Shown: positions 62,064-64,000 of the stretch, one piece after another | How the letters are laid out: every line of letters starts with the position of its first letter | Position numbering within the stretch: position 1 is the stretch's first letter | NCBI RefSeq assembly: GCF_019904135.1 | Contig: NZ_JAIOGQ010000022.1 | Coordinates: 17,791-81,790 of the forward strand | From: Paenibacillus caui | GTDB taxonomy: Bacteria > Bacillota > Bacilli > Paenibacillales > Paenibacillaceae | DNA length: 64,000 bases | Reading direction: 5' to 3' | Notes under the pieces: model-generated | The model's input: only the letters and a program-made list of their open reading frames with translations | Told to the model about the DNA's origin: nothing | The model's database searches: none | Translations under genes and position numbers: made by a program

Positions 62064-63749
62064 ATGGCAGCAAATAAAATGCGATCCGACATGATCAAGA
62101 AAGGCTTTGACCGGGCGCCGCACCGCAGCCTCTTACGTGCGGCAGGAGTCAAAGAGGAGGACTTCGACAAACCGTTTATCGCGGTATGCAACTCCTATAT
62201 CGATATTGTTCCAGGTCATGTGCATTTGCAGGAATTCGGCAAAATTGTAAAGGAAGCCATCCGCGAAGCCGGCGGCGTTCCTTTTGAATTCAATACGATC
62301 GGCGTTGACGACGGCATCGCAATGGGGCATATCGGCATGCGCTATTCGCTGCCAAGCCGTGAAATCATTGCAGATTCCTTGGAAACCGTAGTTTCCGCGC
62401 ACTGGTTCGACGGCATGGTCTGCATCCCGAACTGTGACAAAATCACTCCGGGTATGATGATGGGCGCGCTTCGCGTCAACATTCCAACGATCTTCGTCAG
62501 CGGCGGACCGATGAAAGCCGGTGTAGACAGCAAAGGCAACCGCTTGTCCCTGACTTCCGTATTTGAAGGCGTGGGCGCTTATCAGGCCGGCAAAATCGAT
62601 GACAAGGGCCTGCTTGAACTTGAACAGTTCGGCTGTCCGACCTGCGGCTCCTGCTCCGGCATGTTTACGGCAAACTCGATGAACTGTCTGGCCGAAGCGC
62701 TGGGTCTTGCCCTGCCGGGCAACGGAACGATTCTGGCTGTTGCTGAAGAACGCCGCGAGTTCGTCAAGGAATCGGCCAAACAGCTGATGGAGCTGATCAA
62801 GCTTGATCTGAAGCCGCGTGATATCGTAACTAAAGAATCGATCGACAACGCTTTTGCGCTTGACATGGCCATGGGCGGATCGACCAATACCGTGCTCCAT
62901 ACGCTGGCGCTTGCCCAGGAAGCGGGCATCGACTACCCGCTGGAGCGGATTAACGAAGTTGCCAACCGCGTGCCGCATATCAGCAAGCTGGCTCCGGCAT
63001 CCAACTATTTTATCGAAGACGTGCACCGGGCAGGCGGCGTAAGCGCCGTGCTGAACGAACTGCTTAAGAAACCGGACGCTATATTCGGGGAGTGCATGAC
63101 GGTTAGCGGCAAAACGCTTCGCGAAAATGTAGAAGGCCATGAGATTCTGGATAAGGAAGTCATCCATCCGCTGGACAATCCGTATTCCGAACGCGGAGGA
63201 CTGGCTGTTCTTTACGGCAACCTGGCGCCTGAAGGCTCGGTAATCAAAGTAGGCGCGGTTGATCCTTCCGTTGGAGGCTACCACAAGGGACCGGCCGTTT
63301 GCTTCGACTCCCAGGAGGAAGCGCTGGAAGGCATTGCAAACGGAAAAGTGAAGGAAGGAGCCGTTGTCGTTATTCGTTACGAAGGCCCTAAAGGCGGACC
63401 GGGCATGCCGGAAATGCTGGCTCCTACCTCGCAAATCGCAGGGATGGGCCTCGGCGCCAAAGTCGGCCTCATTACCGACGGCCGCTTCTCCGGCGCATCC
63501 CGCGGCATCAGTATTGGCCATATTTCTCCGGAAGCTGCCGAAGGCGGACCGATTGCCTTTGTTGAAGACGGAGATATTATCGAGCTCGACTTAAACAACC
63601 GCAAAATCGAGCTTCACATCAGCGACGAGGAATTCGCCCGCCGCCGTGAAGGCTGGAAAGGCTTCGAGCCGAAGGTGAAAACCGGCTATTTGGCCCGTTA
63701 TTCCAAGCTCGTAACGAACGCAAGTTCAGGCGGAGTGCTGAAAATTTAA
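62064..63749 (+). CDS. ilvD: dihydroxy-acid dehydratase
   Basis: 561 residues, full length. It dehydrates 2,3-dihydroxy acids in valine, isoleucine, leucine and pantothenate synthesis, using an Fe-S cluster. Cluster cysteines lie in '[18 protein letters not shown]', '[16 protein letters not shown]' and '[24 protein letters not shown]'. The catalytic Ser region is '[27 protein letters not shown]'. The ATG follows GGGGGGAGAC. No T-box was found in the 275 bp upstream (61788-62063), which shows no clear regulatory structure. Its terminator is abutted by an antisense group II intron. Confidence 0.97.
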   Translation: MAANKMRSDMIKKGFDRAPHRSLLRAAGVKEEDFDKPFIAVCNSYIDIVPGHVHLQEFGKIVKEAIREAGGVPFEFNTIGVDDGIAMGHIGMRYSLPSREIIADSLETVVSAHWFDGMVCIPNCDKITPGMMMGALRVNIPTIFVSGGPMKAGVDSKGNRLSLTSVFEGVGAYQAGKIDDKGLLELEQFGCPTCGSCSGMFTANSMNCLAEALGLALPGNGTILAVAEERREFVKESAKQLMELIKLDLKPRDIVTKESIDNAFALDMAMGGSTNTVLHTLALAQEAGIDYPLERINEVANRVPHISKLAPASNYFIEDVHRAGGVSAVLNELLKKPDAIFGECMTVSGKTLRENVEGHEILDKEVIHPLDNPYSERGGLAVLYGNLAPEGSVIKVGAVDPSVGGYHKGPAVCFDSQEEALEGIANGKVKEGAVVVIRYEGPKGGPGMPEMLAPTSQIAGMGLGAKVGLITDGRFSGASRGISIGHISPEAAEGGPIAFVEDGDIIELDLNNRKIELHISDEEFARRREGWKGFEPKVKTGYLARYSKLVTNASSGGVLKI

Positions 63750-63759
63750 GTTTCATGGA

Positions 63760-63808
63760 CCGGAATGAATGTACAGCTTCAACTCTAAATGCTGCGCGTT
63801 CATTCCGG
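63760..63808 (+). terminator. hairpin terminator of ilvD
   Basis: CCGGAATGAA/TTCATTCCGG, a perfect 10-bp stem (63760-63769, 63799-63808) extendable by a G-U and a G-C pair, beginning 11 bp after the ilvD stop. No T-tract follows because intron sequence begins at about 63810. Confidence 0.65.
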
Positions 63809-63809
63809 A

Positions 63810-64000
63810 ATCGAGTAGGAGGGGGCGGCTAACCCCCGTCCTCTCACACCACCGTACATGCGGGTCCGCATACGGCGGTTCCAAAAGGTTAACGAAGTTC
63901 CAAATAACGAGAAAGCAAACTTTTCAGCCCTTTCGCTTCCCAGAAAGAAGTCGGAAGGGCATTATTTGTGTTTCGAGACATTTCCCATGCACCACGCCGG
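63810..64000 (-). mobile_element. 3' part of a group II intron (domains V-VI and maturase end)
   Basis: On the minus strand the catalytic domain V hairpin runs about 63847-63881 (GAACCGCCGTATGCGG ... ATGTACGGTGGT). Domain VI, a G5/C5 hairpin, runs about 63812-63839, and the RNA ends CTCCTACTCGAT at 63810. Upstream in the intron lies the end of the maturase gene. The intron continues beyond the window. Domain V and VI sequences resemble bacterial class C introns, which prefer terminator hairpins. Confidence 0.8.
63889..64000 (-). CDS. ltrA: group II intron reverse transcriptase/maturase, C-terminal end only
   Basis: 37 codons remain in the window, read from the right edge to TAA at 63889-63891. 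The tail (RRGAWEMSRNTNNALPTSFW, then a final GLKSLLSRYLEL) matches the usual C-terminus of bacterial intron-encoded reverse transcriptases, RRGYWR-S-...-NxAL....W...GLxSLL.RY. The maturase copies and splices its intron RNA. Its stop lies just before domain V, the normal arrangement. No HNH endonuclease domain follows. Confidence 0.8.
   Translation of the reverse strand, partial: RRGAWEMSRNTNNALPTSFWEAKGLKSLLSRYLELR

Noticed and set aside
62133..63521. 462-codon minus-strand open frame opposite ilvD
   Set aside because: Pure shadow of a highly conserved enzyme gene; the translation is Arg/His/Phe-rich with no motif.
1..64000. tRNA, rRNA or prophage genes
   Set aside because: No cloverleaf, rRNA motif, integrase, terminase or capsid protein was recognised anywhere in the window.

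Overview
The window looks like a chromosomal segment of a spore-forming, low-to-mid GC Gram-positive bacterium, most likely Paenibacillus or a close relative. Pointers are the genes for Spo0E-type phosphatase, SpoIID/LytB, BdbCD, YhaM, YneQ and GlcT-PtsGHI, the FIMAH- and WIAG-tail-type surface proteins, strong AGGAGG ribosome binding sites, many TTG/GTG starts and B. subtilis-like promoters. No rRNA, tRNA or CRISPR array was seen. All product names come from reading the translations; no database search was possible.

1-8.9 kb is a visibly AT-richer island holding a complete-looking minus-strand thiopeptide-type RiPP operon. A 44-residue precursor (8588-8722) with its own promoter is followed by a readthrough hairpin, a full-length LanB-type dehydratase, a TclM-like candidate pyridine synthase, a cyclodehydratase partner, a YcaO protein, a SagB-like dehydrogenase and a MATE exporter that runs off the window. 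The predicted core is only 13 residues with one Cys and would give a 14- or 20-membered macrocycle instead of the classical 26 or more. This is the most likely undescribed system here. A 17-bp-stem terminator at 8974-9010 closes the island.

9-27 kb: an amino acid permease with a hairpin leader; a 1789-residue secreted phosphodiester glycosidase/phosphoesterase; a SpoIID/LytB protein with Ig-like repeats; an AEC carrier; a thiosulfate uptake pair (tsuA-tsuB); a 5'-truncated GH66 glucanotransferase remnant abutting yhaM; two tandem DUF445 membrane proteins; and a 55-aa Spo0E-family phosphatase.

27-37.7 kb: a five-gene exopolysaccharide operon (double-NodB lipoprotein, nucleotide-sugar dehydrogenase, PilZ-GT2 synthase, a second deacetylase, a GH18 protein). 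Upstream of it lies an HTH-TPR regulator whose 3' end overlaps a 33-aa secreted peptide gene, an RRNPP-type quorum-sensing arrangement. Divergent to the regulator is a YdjM-like membrane protein with a LexA-like box at its promoter.

37.7-49.5 kb: a lipoprotein gene interrupted by an in-frame TGA, yneQ, bdbDC, a large pentadecapeptide-like repeat protein, ribosomal protein L25/Ctc, and the glucose PTS operon glcT-ptsG-ptsH-ptsI with an intact RAT/terminator antitermination switch.

49.5-64 kb: the Leloir operon galKET with a divergent AraC regulator, a flotillin C-terminal remnant, a Tet(L)-like MFS pump with a perfect 16-bp palindrome in its promoter, an aldo-keto reductase, a sirtuin, a HAD phosphatase, an acyltransferase, a KGG-repeat stress protein with a sigma-B-like promoter, ilvD, and the 3' end of an antisense group II intron at the ilvD terminator.
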